Positions 36,090 to 45,799 of a stretch of 64,000 nucleotides of DNA are shown in pieces (position 1 is the first letter of the stretch; each line of letters starts with the position of its first letter). The position numbers and the translations under genes are program-made. Origin of the DNA: UBA9926 sp038131595. GTDB lineage: Bacteria > Pseudomonadota > Gammaproteobacteria > Pseudomonadales > Azotimanducaceae. The stretch spans positions 1 to 64,000 of the forward strand of contig JAYPPR010000007.1 in NCBI GenBank assembly GCA_038131595.1, given 5' to 3'. The notes beneath the pieces were generated by a model. The model saw nothing but the letters and a program-made list of their open reading frames with translations. It had not been told where the DNA came from and ran no database searches.

Positions 36090-36353
36090 CAGAAGTCATC
36101 CACCCAATCTTTGTTAAGACTCAATGTTAATGAGGTCAACGTCGCCTCATGTTGGGAACGCTATCATCACACCCTCAGGCTTTGCTTTCGCCCGACCGAA
36201 CCCTGTCAGCAAGCGACCTGCCACAAACTTACACCCCATGCCATGCTGGGGCGATGCAATCATGGACTAACGTGGACCTTGCCTTATATCGCTAAGACCA
36301 ACGCTCTCCCCAACTCCTAATACTCCGATGGCGCCGCTTTTCTTACACGACTT

Positions 36354-36575
36354 TTAAGACTCGCGAGGCTTAATCACCGCTGTTTCAGTGTCCGGATCAA
36401 AACTAATGTACGCTTTCCCGGACGACAACTGCGTTCGTACACTGGCCACTTTTTCTTCAAGACTGTATTCCGAGTGCCCGTAGTCGGTCCCTTCTTGCAA
36501 CACAAACGCCTCAACCAGGCCCGTTAGCGCAGCTGGGCTGAGTGACCTCCACGGAATTTCGATGCCTTCACTCAT
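36354..36575 (-). CDS. yheU: YheU family protein
   Basis: 73 aa small conserved gammaproteobacterial protein. IEIPWRSLSPAALTGLVEAFV and the acidic EGTDYG segment match the YheU/UPF0270 family. No biochemical role is established. It lies 60 bp after ttcA on the same strand and 265 bp before tusA. Confidence 0.8.
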   Translation of the reverse strand: MSEGIEIPWRSLSPAALTGLVEAFVLQEGTDYGHSEYSLEEKVASVRTQLSSGKAYISFDPDTETAVIKPRES

Positions 36576-36635
36576 CCTAGCCGCCCAGTGGCGCTCAGAA
36601 AGTCCGTTACCGCTACATTACCTATCCAGCCTAGA

Positions 36636-37478
36636 TCACTCATTGATCTGGACAACTGACAATCGCTCCAATGCCTTCTCTGCATAGAGACCTGCGAAGT
36701 CATGCAATCTGGTATCAAGCAGTTGCGATGGGGATACATCACTCAGGGCTCGAAACATAATTTCGGAACGACCAGGATATGCCCGATCCCATTCCTGTAG
36801 CATTTCCTTGACTACCTGCCGCTGCAGATTGTCCTGAGACCCGCACAGATTGCAGGGAATGATCGGAAAAGCTTCCATCTCTGCATAGGCGGCAAGGTCT
36901 TTCTCTTTACAGTAGGCGAGCGGTCTAATGAGAATATTCTCACCGTCGTCGGACTTGAGCTTGGGCGGCATCGCTTTCAGCTTGCCTCCGAAAAACAAGT
37001 TCAGAAAGAATGTCTCGAGAATGTCGTCGCGGTGGTGGCCTAACGCCACTTTGGTAAATCCAGCCTCTCTCGCATGCCGATACAAAATGCCTCGCCTAAA
37101 TCGGGAGCACCAGCCACAGTAGGTTTTCCCATCGGGCACCATCTCCTTGACGAGCGAGTAGGTGTCTTCTTCTAGAATCTCAAATGGTACGCCAATCGCC
37201 TGCAAATAATCGGGTAAGACATGCTCTGGAAAGCCGGGTTGCTTCTGATCCAAGTTCACGGCAACCAACTCGAAGTCGATAGGTGCTCGCGCCTGCAAAT
37301 GTCGCAAAAGCGCCAACATCGCATAGGAGTCTTTCCCACCCGAGAGACACACCATGATCCGATCGCCAGATTCGATCATGTTGAAGTCGGCAATCGCTTT
37401 GCCAACCTCTCGACGCAATCGTTTCTCAAGCTTCAGCTGCTCGCGCTTTTCCTTCGCTGCCTTTGAAGAATCTGGCAT
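36636..37478 (-). CDS. ttcA: tRNA 2-thiocytidine(32) synthetase TtcA
   Basis: 280 aa from ATG 37478, which follows AAGGAG by nine bases; a frame open to 37601 is rejected as too long. The PP-loop SGGKDSY binds ATP. Two CxxC motifs, CGWC and CNLC, hold the 4Fe-4S cluster needed for sulfur transfer to cytidine 32 of tRNA. Divergent from the polysaccharide deacetylase gene with only 55 bp between starts, so the two promoters overlap there. Confidence 0.93.
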   Translation of the reverse strand: MPDSSKAAKEKREQLKLEKRLRREVGKAIADFNMIESGDRIMVCLSGGKDSYAMLALLRHLQARAPIDFELVAVNLDQKQPGFPEHVLPDYLQAIGVPFEILEEDTYSLVKEMVPDGKTYCGWCSRFRRGILYRHAREAGFTKVALGHHRDDILETFFLNLFFGGKLKAMPPKLKSDDGENILIRPLAYCKEKDLAAYAEMEAFPIIPCNLCGSQDNLQRQVVKEMLQEWDRAYPGRSEIMFRALSDVSPSQLLDTRLHDFAGLYAEKALERLSVVQINE

Positions 37479-37533
37479 CAGGCTATACTCCTTCGATGCG
37501 CGCAATCTTAACATTCGACGAGAAGGGATCTCC

Positions 37534-38595
37534 ATGAATCGAACGTGGCTAACCGTTTTATTGCTGTGCTTTGTCCTCCCAAGCGCCAACGCCCTAGTCA
37601 TTCTCCAGTATCACCATATCGATGATTCAACACCGTATTCGACCAGCACTGCCCCAGAGCGATTTGAGGCGCATCTCAAATTATTAGACGAATTGGGGGC
37701 AACCATCGTCAGGCTGGAGGACGCCATTGTCCGCGATCCAAACCAACTGCCCGACGCCGCGGGAGGAAACGATACCGAGCTGAGAATAGCGATTACCTTC
37801 GACGATGCCTTTGCGAGCATCTATGACGAGGCGTTCCCCTTACTTTCCGAAAGACAATGGCCGTTCACCATCTTTGTAGCGCCGAACCTGGTCGGATTAA
37901 ATCGTCAGTATTTATCTTGGGATCAACTCAGGGAGATGCAAGCGGGTGGCGCGACCATTGCCAATCACAGTCTTGGACATGAGCACCTGATTAGGCTCGA
38001 ACCGGATGAGAGTGAAGCGGACTGGCTAGCGAGAATTAAAGCGAATACGCTTGCAGCAGAGCGCGTGCTAACCGAGCAGTTAGGCTCGAGGCCCAAACTC
38101 TATGCCTTGCCTTATGGGGAGTACCGGCCAAGCCTCGTTCAGCAGTTCCACGAAATGGGCTATACGGTCTTTGGTCAACAAAGCGGCGCGACCACAGGGA
38201 TCGATTTAGTTCCCACCGTTCACCCGCGTTTTCCCATGGGCGGGCCTTACAGCCGCCTTGGGCCACTGCGGGACAAATTACGGGCGCTTCCCTTTCCGAG
38301 TGACCAAACGCTCATCGACCCCCTCCTTGCTCATGCAGAGAGTAGGCCCTCGATGCTTCTGACTGTTTCTGGCGCCTTAACCAAGACACATCTACCCAAC
38401 TGCTTCGGACCAGGTGGCTCGCTTTCTCTTGAACGCTTGGGTCAAGATCAGTTCCGAGTATCAACGAGTGAGCCCGTGCCCGTGGGCCGCTCTCGATTCA
38501 ACTGCACACTGAGAGCAACTGACGGTCGGTACTATTGGTTCTCACAGTTGTGGATGCGCCGCGCACCGCTTGAAGCGTGGTGGGAAGAGTCGTAA
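37534..38595 (+). CDS. exported polysaccharide deacetylase (NodB-type)
   Basis: 353 aa from ATG 37534, preceded by AAGGGA six bases away; the open frame extends back to 37354 but that would run into ttcA. Signal peptide LTVLLLCFVLPSANA. The NodB catalytic motif 1 is TFDDAF (Asp-Asp) and motif 2 is NHSLGHEHL (HxxxH zinc ligands); LPYGEY is motif 3. Probably deacetylates a cell-wall or exopolysaccharide sugar. It converges on ybbP. Confidence 0.85.
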   Translation: MNRTWLTVLLLCFVLPSANALVILQYHHIDDSTPYSTSTAPERFEAHLKLLDELGATIVRLEDAIVRDPNQLPDAAGGNDTELRIAITFDDAFASIYDEAFPLLSERQWPFTIFVAPNLVGLNRQYLSWDQLREMQAGGATIANHSLGHEHLIRLEPDESEADWLARIKANTLAAERVLTEQLGSRPKLYALPYGEYRPSLVQQFHEMGYTVFGQQSGATTGIDLVPTVHPRFPMGGPYSRLGPLRDKLRALPFPSDQTLIDPLLAHAESRPSMLLTVSGALTKTHLPNCFGPGGSLSLERLGQDQFRVSTSEPVPVGRSRFNCTLRATDGRYYWFSQLWMRRAPLEAWWEES

Positions 38596-38606
38596 ACGAT
38601 CTATTG

Positions 38607-41099
38607 CTATGCCAGCTGACGCAAAATGAGCGCAGGAGAGACCCTAACGAGCCCGCGGGTAAACCAGAGGCCAATGGCCGCGATCAAAACGGCGCCCACG
38701 AGAGGACCCAGCGCCCAAAGCTCTGGCGACATGGTGTACTGTAACTCGAACACCTCTGTCTCCAGGTAAAAAACACTGACCTCGGCACCCAGCGCCGCAA
38801 CCAATCCTGCCATGGCGCCGAGCACCAGGAATTCAAAGGCCAAGCTTTTAATGATCAAACCATTAGCCGCCCCGAGTGTTCTTAAAATGACGAACTGGCG
38901 CATGCGCTCGTCCATCGACGCCTGAAGGCTGGCAATCAAAACCGTAGCTCCAGCGAGCAATATCAACCCCAGCACGAATTCAATGGCCAGCGTGACTTGA
39001 GCAATGATTAACTGGACCTGCTCGATGATGGCATCGACCTCAATGATGGTCACAGTAGGGTATTCCCTTAGCAAATCGTTCAAGACCGCTTTTTTGCTTC
39101 GGTCTAGATAAAAGCTCGTCAGCACAGTGGATGGAAAGTCATCCAAGCTTCCCGGGGACAAAATGATATAAAAATTCGGCTGCAAGTTATCCCAGGCAAC
39201 TTCTCGAATACTGGTCACCACGACCTCGAGCGGCCTGCCCTCTATGTCGAACTGAAGTTTATCGCCGACCACGAGGCTGTTTCGTTCTGCGTACTCTCGC
39301 TCAAGCGACACTTCAGGGCGGTTGGCGTCGCCTACTCCCCACCACTGTCCAGACACTATCTCGTTGTCATCCGGCAGGAGCGATGCCTCCGTTAGATTTC
39401 GAGTCGATCTCGCATTGGGCGCTCGATCTTCCCCTGGCCGCTCGCTTCGCCGCGGTGGAGGCTCCGCGCCATTGACCGCCGTGATTCTCCCGCGAATCAT
39501 TGGGTAAGCCGGTGACAGCTTGATCCCTGATTCATTGAGCTGGCGCTCGAGTCCAGGTAACTCGTCCGGCGCAATGTTCAGCGCGTAGTGGTTGGGCGCA
39601 TCTTCGGGGATCTGCTGTTGCCACTCTGAGAGCAGCGAAGTGCGCACTAGGAAAATCAGCAACAGCAACATAATGGCAAGACCGAACGTCATCACCTGAA
39701 CCAAGTTTTCGCGTTGACGTCTACGAATGCCCGCCATCGCAAGCCGCAAGGAACTCCCAGCCAGCATCCCGATCGGTTGCCCTGATCTTAAGAGCAATAT
39801 GCCCACTACTGCCAAAACGCCCCCGATGGCGACCACTCCTGAGAGAATGAGCAGCGTGAGGGTCACATCTCCGCTGTACCACATCATGAGACAAAGCGTT
39901 CCTACGACCCCACTTGCATAGGACCAACGCCGCAGCGGTGCAGCATCGGCCATCTCTCGTCTTATCACTCGACTGGGGGACACCTCCCGGAGCGATAAAA
40001 TGGGAGGCAGAGCGAACGCGAGCAAGCAGATGGCTCCAGTCGCACCACCTAATACGAGCGGTGAAAAGCCCGGCGCCGGCAAGGTCACAGGAATAAAAGG
40101 CGCCAGCACTGCCGAGACTCCCCACTGAACAGTAACTCCCAAGAGGGACCCTGCGAAGGTTGTCGTCAATCCGAGCAAAACAAACATGCCTACAAATAGC
40201 CGATCAATCGTTTGCGGAGTCGCGCCTACTGTCTTCAGCAAAGCAATGTGATCTAAGTGTCGATCAGCAAAGCGATGCGCCGAAAGCGCGATCGCAATCC
40301 CCGCTAGTACCACAGCGAGCAGGCTACCGAGCAACAAGAAGCGCTCGGCTCGCTCAAGCGCTCGACCAATTTGTTCAGCACCGCCCCTAACACCAAAAAG
40401 ACGTATACCATCAGGGAGATTCGCGGCTACCTCAGCGCTCCACTCAGCCAGCGCCTCTGAATCGCCGGCCACCAGCAGCTTGTATGTCACTCGGCTGCCA
40501 GGCTGAATCACGCCGGTCTGCTCGACATCGTCCCAGTGCATCAAAATACGGGGACCCACTGCGTTAAACCCGCCGCCACGATCTGGCTCTTTTAGCAGTA
40601 CTTTTTTCGCGGGCAAGAGGGCACGACCAATTTCTAGCTCCTCCCCCATTTCAATATCAATCGAAGCAAAGAGCCGACTCTCAAGCCATAATTCTCCAGG
40701 AATTGGTCCACGCTCGACGGGCTGCCCCCGGGCAAAAGGCGTATCGCCAGCGATCAGCGTTCCCCTGAGCGGGTATCCCTCATCAACAGCCTTCACGGAC
40801 CCAAGCTGCGCTCGATCCTCTGAAAACGCCATGGATAAAAATTCGACCGTCCGAGTCGTCTCAAGCCCTAACGCGCTGGCGCTCGCTGCGTACTGGGCGG
40901 GAATTGGGTTGCTTGAAGACAGTACTCGGTCTGCTGCGATGAAGGACGCTGACTCGAGGGCTAGCGCGCGTTGCAAACGATCGACGAAAAATCCTATGGT
41001 TGTTACTGTGCCTACAGCGATGATCATCGCTGAGATCAATAAACCCAGTTCGCCGCCGCGCAACTCGCGACGAAGCATGGTTAGCGCGAGCCGCATCAA
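38607..41099 (-). CDS. ybbP: ABC transporter permease YbbP-like
   Basis: 830 aa, large MacB/FtsX-type permease: an N-terminal membrane helix, a periplasmic domain, a central group of membrane helices, a second periplasmic domain and C-terminal FtsX domain (LAIEFVLGLILLAGATVLIA). Pairs with YbbA just upstream; start and stop overlap by 4 bp. The YbbAP system is believed to move or extract lipid-linked or hydrophobic molecules at the inner membrane and is commonly coded beside tesA. Confidence 0.85.
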   Translation of the reverse strand: MMRLALTMLRRELRGGELGLLISAMIIAVGTVTTIGFFVDRLQRALALESASFIAADRVLSSSNPIPAQYAASASALGLETTRTVEFLSMAFSEDRAQLGSVKAVDEGYPLRGTLIAGDTPFARGQPVERGPIPGELWLESRLFASIDIEMGEELEIGRALLPAKKVLLKEPDRGGGFNAVGPRILMHWDDVEQTGVIQPGSRVTYKLLVAGDSEALAEWSAEVAANLPDGIRLFGVRGGAEQIGRALERAERFLLLGSLLAVVLAGIAIALSAHRFADRHLDHIALLKTVGATPQTIDRLFVGMFVLLGLTTTFAGSLLGVTVQWGVSAVLAPFIPVTLPAPGFSPLVLGGATGAICLLAFALPPILSLREVSPSRVIRREMADAAPLRRWSYASGVVGTLCLMMWYSGDVTLTLLILSGVVAIGGVLAVVGILLLRSGQPIGMLAGSSLRLAMAGIRRRQRENLVQVMTFGLAIMLLLLIFLVRTSLLSEWQQQIPEDAPNHYALNIAPDELPGLERQLNESGIKLSPAYPMIRGRITAVNGAEPPPRRSERPGEDRAPNARSTRNLTEASLLPDDNEIVSGQWWGVGDANRPEVSLEREYAERNSLVVGDKLQFDIEGRPLEVVVTSIREVAWDNLQPNFYIILSPGSLDDFPSTVLTSFYLDRSKKAVLNDLLREYPTVTIIEVDAIIEQVQLIIAQVTLAIEFVLGLILLAGATVLIASLQASMDERMRQFVILRTLGAANGLIIKSLAFEFLVLGAMAGLVAALGAEVSVFYLETEVFELQYTMSPELWALGPLVGAVLIAAIGLWFTRGLVRVSPALILRQLA

Positions 41100-41788
41100 C
41101 GCGTTTGCCCCTCTGCCGCAATACTGTCGACGACTTTTCCTGCCTCTAACCGAATGGATCGGTCACATTGCTGTGCAAGATTGGCATCGTGGGTCACAAG
41201 AATAAGGGTTGTCCCAGCGTCACGGTTAATCTCAAACAGAAGTTCCACGACCTTTTGGCCGGTCGCTGTGTCTAAGTTGCCTGTCGGCTCGTCAGCGAAT
41301 AAGACTCGAGGCTCCATTGCAAACGCTCGCGCAATGGCTACCCGTTGCTGCTCACCCCCTGAGAGTTGTCTCGGGTAATGGGTCAGGCGGTGTGATAAAC
41401 CCACTCTATCAAGCCATTCTCTCGCCTTCTCGGAGGCCCTTCCCTCCCCATTCAGCTCAAGGGGAAGCATGACGTTTTCAACGGCCGTTAGGCTCGACAG
41501 CAGCTGAAAAGACTGGAATACGAACCCGATCCACTCAGCGCGAAATGCTGCACGCTCAGCTTCTGACATATTCGAAAGGTTATCTCGACCATGATAGATA
41601 ACACTGCCGTCTGTAGGCTCATCTAGCCCGGCAAGCAGACTGAGCAGGGTTGATTTGCCCGACCCTGAAGCGCCGACGATCGCCACACGCTCCTCGGCGG
41701 CAATTTCAAGCGACACTCCGTCGAGAATCGTGAGTTCTCCGTCGGATGTTTGAACCCGTTTGCTCAACGCTTGCGTCACTAACAACAT
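41096..41788 (-). CDS. ybbA: ABC transporter ATPase YbbA
   Basis: About 230 aa from ATG 41788, which follows GAGG by seven bases; the frame is open to 41839. Walker A GASGSGKST, signature LSGGEQQR and Walker B VLFADEPTGNLD are intact, of the LolD/MacB-like subfamily. Coded with permease ybbP and divergent from tesA, the arrangement known from E. coli and many gammaproteobacteria. Confidence 0.9.
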   Translation of the reverse strand: MLLVTQALSKRVQTSDGELTILDGVSLEIAAEERVAIVGASGSGKSTLLSLLAGLDEPTDGSVIYHGRDNLSNMSEAERAAFRAEWIGFVFQSFQLLSSLTAVENVMLPLELNGEGRASEKAREWLDRVGLSHRLTHYPRQLSGGEQQRVAIARAFAMEPRVLFADEPTGNLDTATGQKVVELLFEINRDAGTTLILVTHDANLAQQCDRSIRLEAGKVVDSIAAEGQTR

Positions 41789-41858
41789 GGCCTGCCTCAA
41801 TTCATGGATGTGAGATGCTGCAGTCCATTGCGGCGTCATCTTCGATTACAATAACGAT

Positions 41859-42506
41859 ATGCTGTCTAAGACTTTAGTTTTCAAGTTACCCCAAGCGCTC
41901 GCCGCAATCGCTATTGCTTTATTCGCAATGGGAACCTCCATTTCTACGCAAGCCCAAACCAAGCGGTCCATCCTGGTTTATGGGGACAGTATTAGCGCTG
42001 CCTATGGCATGGACTTTAGCGACGGTTGGGCTCAACAGCTTGGGGCCGAATTAGACGCGATAACCTTGGTAAATGCTAGCGTTAGTGGAGAAACCACAGG
42101 CGGAGGGCTGACGCGCCTGCCCAAGGCTCTCGCCGTTCACAACCCTAATCTGGTGATTCTTGAGCTGGGGGGCAATGATGGCTTACGCGGCTACCCCATC
42201 GATCGGATCCAAAATAATCTTATCGCTATGATTCAGGCCATCAGAGCCTCAGGGTCTGAGGTCGCACTGATTGGCATGGTCCTGCCGCCAAATTACGGGC
42301 AGCGGTACCTCACTAAATTTATTGGCATGTATGCGGCCATTGCCGAGAGCGAGGACATCCACTACTTCCTACCTGCCCTGCTCGATGGATTAGATACCCC
42401 GCAAGATCTACTCCAGCGCGATGGCATTCACCCCACCGCAGACGCGCAGCCGTTGATCAAGGCCCAGATTCATGAACTTATTGACCCGTGGATCAATGAT
42501 GACTAG
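41859..42506 (+). CDS. tesA: thioesterase/lysophospholipase TesA (SGNH)
   Basis: 215 aa with a signal peptide ending near STQAQT. SGNH blocks: Ser in VYGDSISAAYG, Gly in NASVSGETTGGG, Asn in LGGNDGLRG, and Asp-His in DGIHPTAD. TesA of E. coli is a periplasmic thioesterase, lysophospholipase and arylesterase. Divergent from ybbA and converging on ygjP. Confidence 0.92.
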   Translation: MLSKTLVFKLPQALAAIAIALFAMGTSISTQAQTKRSILVYGDSISAAYGMDFSDGWAQQLGAELDAITLVNASVSGETTGGGLTRLPKALAVHNPNLVILELGGNDGLRGYPIDRIQNNLIAMIQAIRASGSEVALIGMVLPPNYGQRYLTKFIGMYAAIAESEDIHYFLPALLDGLDTPQDLLQRDGIHPTADAQPLIKAQIHELIDPWINDD

Positions 42507-42577
42507 GTCTCCTGAATGTTGCCGAACCCATCTCCACTGAATGCTTCCTCTTTAGCGCCGAGTCGATACCTAAAGCA

Positions 42578-43276
42578 CTAGCCCAGTAACGCTTTGCGTT
42601 CCCGCCAATCGGGCATCTTCGCTGCTAGATACGCCCAAAACGCGTTCGAGTGGTCCCAGTGGGTTAAATGACAGAGTTCGTGCCAAATCACGTACTCCAC
42701 GGCGGCGATGGGTTGCTCGATCAACGCAACATTAATCAAGATATCGCCCTTGCTGGAACAGCTCCCCCATCTTCTTGTCATTTTGCGCACGCCAACGCTA
42801 CGCGGAGATGGCGCCCCGAATTGCTGTGACAATCTTCCTGTTTCAAATCTGAACAACCGCTCTGCTTGCCCCTTGGCCCATTGATCGAAGAGCCGGGCAA
42901 TTTTAGGGAGGTCATCTTGATCCTTGACGGTGAGAAAGAAGCCATCGGTTTGGTCTAACACAACCATCTGCGCGCGACCCGCCTTAACATGCACATCTCG
43001 CCAATGCCCTAGCCACCTCACCGAACCGCCATCGACCAATTCGCGTTCTCTGGGTTTTGCAACCCGTCGCATCTCCTCCACCGCCTTAGAAAGCCAAGCC
43101 CGCTTGCCATCCAGATACGATTCAAGCACGGGTATCGAGCACGACTCAGGTATTCGGCATTCCACCTCAGCACCCGGATGGACCAGTAACGATAAGGTCT
43201 TTCGCTTACTTCGAAGGATGTGAATCGGGAGCGATTCGCCCCCCAGATTAAACGTAAAAAACGATGTATGTGGCAC
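42578..43276 (-). CDS. YgjP-like zinc metallopeptidase-fold protein
   Basis: About 232 aa from GTG 43276; the frame is open to 43357 but would overlap bolA. The zinc motif HExxH is in WHELCHLTHWDHS, as in SprT/WssL-like YgjP proteins (DUF45). RRWGSCSSKGDI precedes it, a typical block. Whether it is a peptidase or has another role is not settled. Confidence 0.82.
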   Translation of the reverse strand: MPHTSFFTFNLGGESLPIHILRSKRKTLSLLVHPGAEVECRIPESCSIPVLESYLDGKRAWLSKAVEEMRRVAKPRERELVDGGSVRWLGHWRDVHVKAGRAQMVVLDQTDGFFLTVKDQDDLPKIARLFDQWAKGQAERLFRFETGRLSQQFGAPSPRSVGVRKMTRRWGSCSSKGDILINVALIEQPIAAVEYVIWHELCHLTHWDHSNAFWAYLAAKMPDWRERKALLG

Positions 43277-43284
43277 AGCCGGGA

Positions 43285-43620
43285 TTATATCGACGCCTTT
43301 AATTCGCCACCCAGACAGTGCGGAGATGAAGGCGCATTCGCGCCTCGCGACTGCCACTCCTCTGGCGTATAGGTATGTAACGCTAACGCGTGGATTTGGC
43401 CCAGTTCTTCCTCCAGCAGCGAATTAATACCCTTGTGACGCTGGATTAGCCGCTTACCGTTGAACTCGTCAGTGGCAATCACGACGCGAAAGTGGCTCTC
43501 CGAACCCGGTGGCACATTGTGGGTGTGGCTCTCATTTTCTACGGTAAGAAAAATAGGGTCGAAAGCCGCCTTCAGTCGGTCGTAAATGCTTCGCTGCATT
43601 GGCCCAAAACTTTGCTCCAT
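43285..43620 (-). CDS. bolA: BolA family protein
   Basis: 111 aa. The BolA fold signature is present: RLKAAFDPIFLTVENESHTHN, then HFRVVIATDEFNGKRLIQRHK and EELGQIHALALHTYTPEEW. BolA acts with monothiol glutaredoxins in iron-sulfur and stress control. It is the gene after the adenylate cyclase on the minus strand, 26 bp away. Confidence 0.9.
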   Translation of the reverse strand: MEQSFGPMQRSIYDRLKAAFDPIFLTVENESHTHNVPPGSESHFRVVIATDEFNGKRLIQRHKGINSLLEEELGQIHALALHTYTPEEWQSRGANAPSSPHCLGGELKASI

Positions 43621-43646
43621 GAACTCCCTCTCTACCCTGCCTTGAT

Positions 43647-45764
43647 TTAGCCTTTCTCAGTCAATGTGAAGACTCCGTCCCAATCGGCCTCACGCCTAGG
43701 ACCTTTGCGTCTATCGTTCCCCCTTCTGGACTCCCCTGTCCCATCTCGCATTCTGGATGCACGCGCTTTTTGAATCTCGCTCGGCCCATCATTCGGCATT
43801 AGCGACAGACATTGATCAAAAAGCGCCGCTGCAGGTTCAAACTCCTTGTTCCGCATCGCCTCGAGCCCCCGATGGTAGGTATCGACCATGTCTGCGAGGA
43901 CACCGGTGGTTTGATGCTTCCGATTCAGTAACTGATACACGCGAATCGGCTCATCTTTACCAACCACTCGAATCACGTCGAGCTCGCGAACATCAACCTC
44001 ATCGGCGCATTGAAGGTAGGTAGCTTCCGAGATCATCAAATCTGACTTAAAGGCTTTGTTGGCGCCCTCGAGCCTCGATGCCAAATTCACGGCGTCCCCC
44101 ATGATCGTGTAATTGACCCGCTGAGTGGAACCCATGTTGCCGACCACCATTGGGCCTGTATTCAATCCCATTCGGACACTGACTTGTGGGCGTCCTTCCG
44201 CCAACCATTTCTCGCCAAGCGGACCTAATGCGTCCCGCATATCAAGACTGGCAAAGCAGGCCTGTCGCGCATGATTAGGGTCTGGTAATGGCGCGCCCCA
44301 AAAGGCGATGATCGCGTCGCCTTCGAACTTATCAATGGTTCCACCCGTCTCGATAATGACGTCGCACATTGCGGTCAAGTACTCATTCAATAGGTTCACA
44401 AGTTCTGTGGGCGTCATGCTCTCGGAGAAGCTTGAGAACCCAGCAATATCAGAAAAATACGCGGTCATCTCGCGCTCTTCGCCACCAAGGCTCAACTTCT
44501 CGGGATCTTTGACTAAGTCCTCAACCACCGCTGGGGAAAGGTACTGGCCAAACGCTTCTCGAATGTAGGCTTTCTGGCCCCTTTCGAACAAGTAATGACG
44601 AATATTGGTCATGATCATTGCAGTCACGATGGCTGCGAGGTTGTAGGTCATAGACACCACCCACCCCGCCTGTATGTAAGCCACGAATGCAGCGACCACA
44701 AATATTCCCAGCACCGCGAAGCTCGCAGAATTTCTTAAGAGCGGAGAAGCAAGCGTAGCCAACCCGATCATACTGCCCATCAACACCAGTGCGATCAGAC
44801 ATTCGAAAATATAAGGGAGGCTTCGAAGCGGCCCCCCTTTCAATAGGGTATCGATCTGACTGGCAATGATATTGACCCCAAATATATTGCCTACCGGAGT
44901 CTCGAATTGATCGTGCGCGACCTCCGCCACTTCGCCCAACAGTACGATGTTGCCATCTACCTCGTAGGCTAGATCCATGAGTTCTTCTTCGTCGACGAAC
45001 AAAATGTCGCCTGCGTAAATTCCCAGCTCCTCGTGCAGATGAAGATGACCACTCCCACTAAAGCGGGGTTTGAGCTTGGGAAAGTCGATATAAAAGTCAT
45101 TGAATTGATCGAGCTGAATCGCGAGGGAATCACCCAGCGTTAATTGACCGTCCTGAATGCGCGGCGTGACGCCAAGGAATTGGGATACCGCCTCAACGGA
45201 AAATGGCCACTGCTGATCCTGTTCCGCAACTTCTGGATAGACACGCAAACGCACCATGGTCTCGCGCAATTCACTGTTCGACGAGATGTTCGAATAACCA
45301 CTCGTTGCAGAGGCAGTAAAGTCTGGGATCGCGTAGTTCATGCCCTGGAATACCGCATCTTTAAATTCAGCCTGCGAAACGAGCAATACGTTCCCTGCGG
45401 ATGCCATTGCTCCAGCAAGGGCTGGATCCTCCCCGTATGCGGAGGGAGAATCGAGGAGCATATCAACCCCGATCACCGCGGCGCCCATCGCTTTGAGCCT
45501 GAGAATCAATGTTCCAAGGTCTTCACGACGCAGTGGATAAGCCTGATACTCGTCGTAGAACGCCTCATCGGTGTAGATCACCCGAACGTTCGGCAGAGGT
45601 TTGACCGCTTGCTGATCGCCACTCGCATGTCTAAAGGCCTGCCGGTAGGACAACAGTTCATCCTCAACCAGCGTGAAGGCCTCAGAGTATTCGAGCGCAG
45701 TAAAAAGGATAAACACACAAACGATGAGCGGCAGATCAAACAGCTCGCGAGCTTTACTTAGCAT
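43647..45764 (-). CDS. CHASE2-domain adenylate/guanylate cyclase
   Basis: About 705 aa from ATG 45764 after AAGGG. Layout: N-terminal membrane helix, periplasmic CHASE2 sensor (about residues 45-330), three membrane helices (LIALVLMGSMIGL, FAVLGIFVVAAFVA and the next), then a class III cyclase domain (about 430-610). The metal Asp residues are in FSDIAGFSSF and EGDAIIAFWG; NMGSTQRVNYTIMGD contains the transition-state Asn/Arg region. The C-terminus is basic and charged (DRRKGPRRE). It is coded with a FecR-domain protein 35 bp upstream, a pairing I recall in many proteobacteria. The ligand is unknown. Confidence 0.88.
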   Translation of the reverse strand: MLSKARELFDLPLIVCVFILFTALEYSEAFTLVEDELLSYRQAFRHASGDQQAVKPLPNVRVIYTDEAFYDEYQAYPLRREDLGTLILRLKAMGAAVIGVDMLLDSPSAYGEDPALAGAMASAGNVLLVSQAEFKDAVFQGMNYAIPDFTASATSGYSNISSNSELRETMVRLRVYPEVAEQDQQWPFSVEAVSQFLGVTPRIQDGQLTLGDSLAIQLDQFNDFYIDFPKLKPRFSGSGHLHLHEELGIYAGDILFVDEEELMDLAYEVDGNIVLLGEVAEVAHDQFETPVGNIFGVNIIASQIDTLLKGGPLRSLPYIFECLIALVLMGSMIGLATLASPLLRNSASFAVLGIFVVAAFVAYIQAGWVVSMTYNLAAIVTAMIMTNIRHYLFERGQKAYIREAFGQYLSPAVVEDLVKDPEKLSLGGEEREMTAYFSDIAGFSSFSESMTPTELVNLLNEYLTAMCDVIIETGGTIDKFEGDAIIAFWGAPLPDPNHARQACFASLDMRDALGPLGEKWLAEGRPQVSVRMGLNTGPMVVGNMGSTQRVNYTIMGDAVNLASRLEGANKAFKSDLMISEATYLQCADEVDVRELDVIRVVGKDEPIRVYQLLNRKHQTTGVLADMVDTYHRGLEAMRNKEFEPAAALFDQCLSLMPNDGPSEIQKARASRMRDGTGESRRGNDRRKGPRREADWDGVFTLTEKG

Positions 45765-45799
45765 GGGCACCCTTCTCTAACCGCAGATCATTGGGGCCG

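Noticed and set aside
45144..45761. 205-codon plus-strand frame opposite the cyclase gene
   Set aside because: Antisense of the CHASE2 domain with no family signature.
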